Source: Sepiola atlantica (Eukaryota; Mollusca; Cephalopoda; Sepiida; Sepiolidae). Taken from it: a DNA stretch of 64,000 bases. This document shows positions 63,561 through 64,000 of the stretch, piece by piece; the stretch's first letter is position 1; the number at the start of each line of letters is the position of its first letter. The translations under genes were made by a program, and so were the position numbers. Below the pieces are notes generated by a model, which was not told the DNA's origin, did not search any database, and worked only from the letters and a program-made list of their open reading frames with translations. The DNA lies in contig OY744525.1 of NCBI GenBank assembly GCA_963556195.1, positions 46,809,648-46,873,647 of the forward strand, read 5' to 3'.

Positions 63561-64000
63561 ACATTGGTCGGGAATGGTGTCATCAAGCCTGATACAGAGC
63601 GACTTCGCCCATTAAAGGAGCTTCATCCACCCGAGAACTTAAAATCACTTAAAAGGATAATTGGAATGTTTGCATACTATGCAAAATGGATACATGAATT
63701 TTCTAACAAAATTGAACCACTAAAAAACATGAGAAAATTCCCATTGGAAGAGAAGGCCTTGAAATCCTTCAACTTGCTGAAAATAGAATTGGAAAAGGCT
63801 ACTCTGCAGACGGTGGATGAAAACTTGCCCTTTGAGGTAGAGTGCGATGCGTCTGATGTGATTTCCACCGTTCTTAATCAAGGACGACCTGTGGCGTTTA
63901 TGTCTAGAACACTACACGGCAGTGAACTAAAATACCACATCGTAGAAAAAGAAGCGACTGCCATTATTGAGGCAGTGCGTAAATGGAGCCACTATCTGGC
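63561..64000 (+). pseudogene. Gypsy pol remnant: RT thumb and RNase H, fused in frame to gag
   Basis: The frame open since about 63411 runs without stop to the window end. Directly after the knuckles it reads 'LVGNGVIKPDTERLRPLKEL' and 'LKSLKRIIGMFAYYAKWI', the RT thumb/connection, then 'LPFEVECDASDVI' (first RNase H Asp) and 'RPVAFMSRTLHGSELKY' with 'VEKEATAIIEAVRKW'. Protease and the RT fingers and palm, including its catalytic Asp box, are absent, so a deletion joins knuckle to thumb near 63561-63567. The rest lies beyond 64000. Confidence 0.9.

Overview
The window looks like an intergenic or intronic stretch of a large, AT-rich, repeat-packed animal genome. It is most likely molluscan, probably a coleoid cephalopod. 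That is inference from the dense (TA)n tracts, the mix of LINE, Penelope, mariner, hAT, Helitron-like and short-LTR Gypsy relics, and tRNA-derived SINEs whose 3' tail matches a LINE. I found no convincing intact host gene. The best host-coding lead is a small cysteine-rich terminal exon on the minus strand near 10.4-10.6 kb. A weaker lead is a splice-site-bounded noncoding segment near 24.3 kb.

Layout. 0-10 kb: three copies of an unclassified repeat, one split by a LINE relic; a 1-kb polypurine block; tRNA-type and U2-snRNA-headed short elements. 10-21 kb: a tandem duplication, LINE C-termini, several long foldbacks (one with telomere-like DNA in its loop), a Helitron-like copy, an inverted GIY-YIG fragment and an internally amplified minisatellite. 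21-36 kb: LINE fragments, a mariner, a 480-bp minisatellite, and a 2.5-kb LINE interrupted by a hAT element with a perfect 8-bp target duplication. Then come a U2-headed element carrying a tRNA-SINE with a twin-priming-type inversion and a solo LTR with a 5-bp duplication. 36-51 kb: more Helitron-like copies, a LINE fragment resembling R2-type restriction-like endonuclease elements, a larger solo LTR, mariner and Tc1-like relics, and a Penelope endonuclease fragment. 51-64 kb: tRNA-like SINEs, a (GAA)~47 tract, two internally deleted copies of one Tc1/mariner family, further foldbacks, and at the right edge a short-LTR Gypsy element. That element lost protease and most of RT, and it carries a hairpin that fits Tf1-type self-priming.

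There is no operon or pathway logic here. The relations are parasitic: SINEs share tails with LINEs, elements are nested in one another, and non-autonomous derivatives multiply. The most interesting candidate is a dispersed short element whose 5' head is near-identical to the 5' end of U2 snRNA, present at about six loci. All identifications come from reading the sequence and from knowledge of families; no database search was run.
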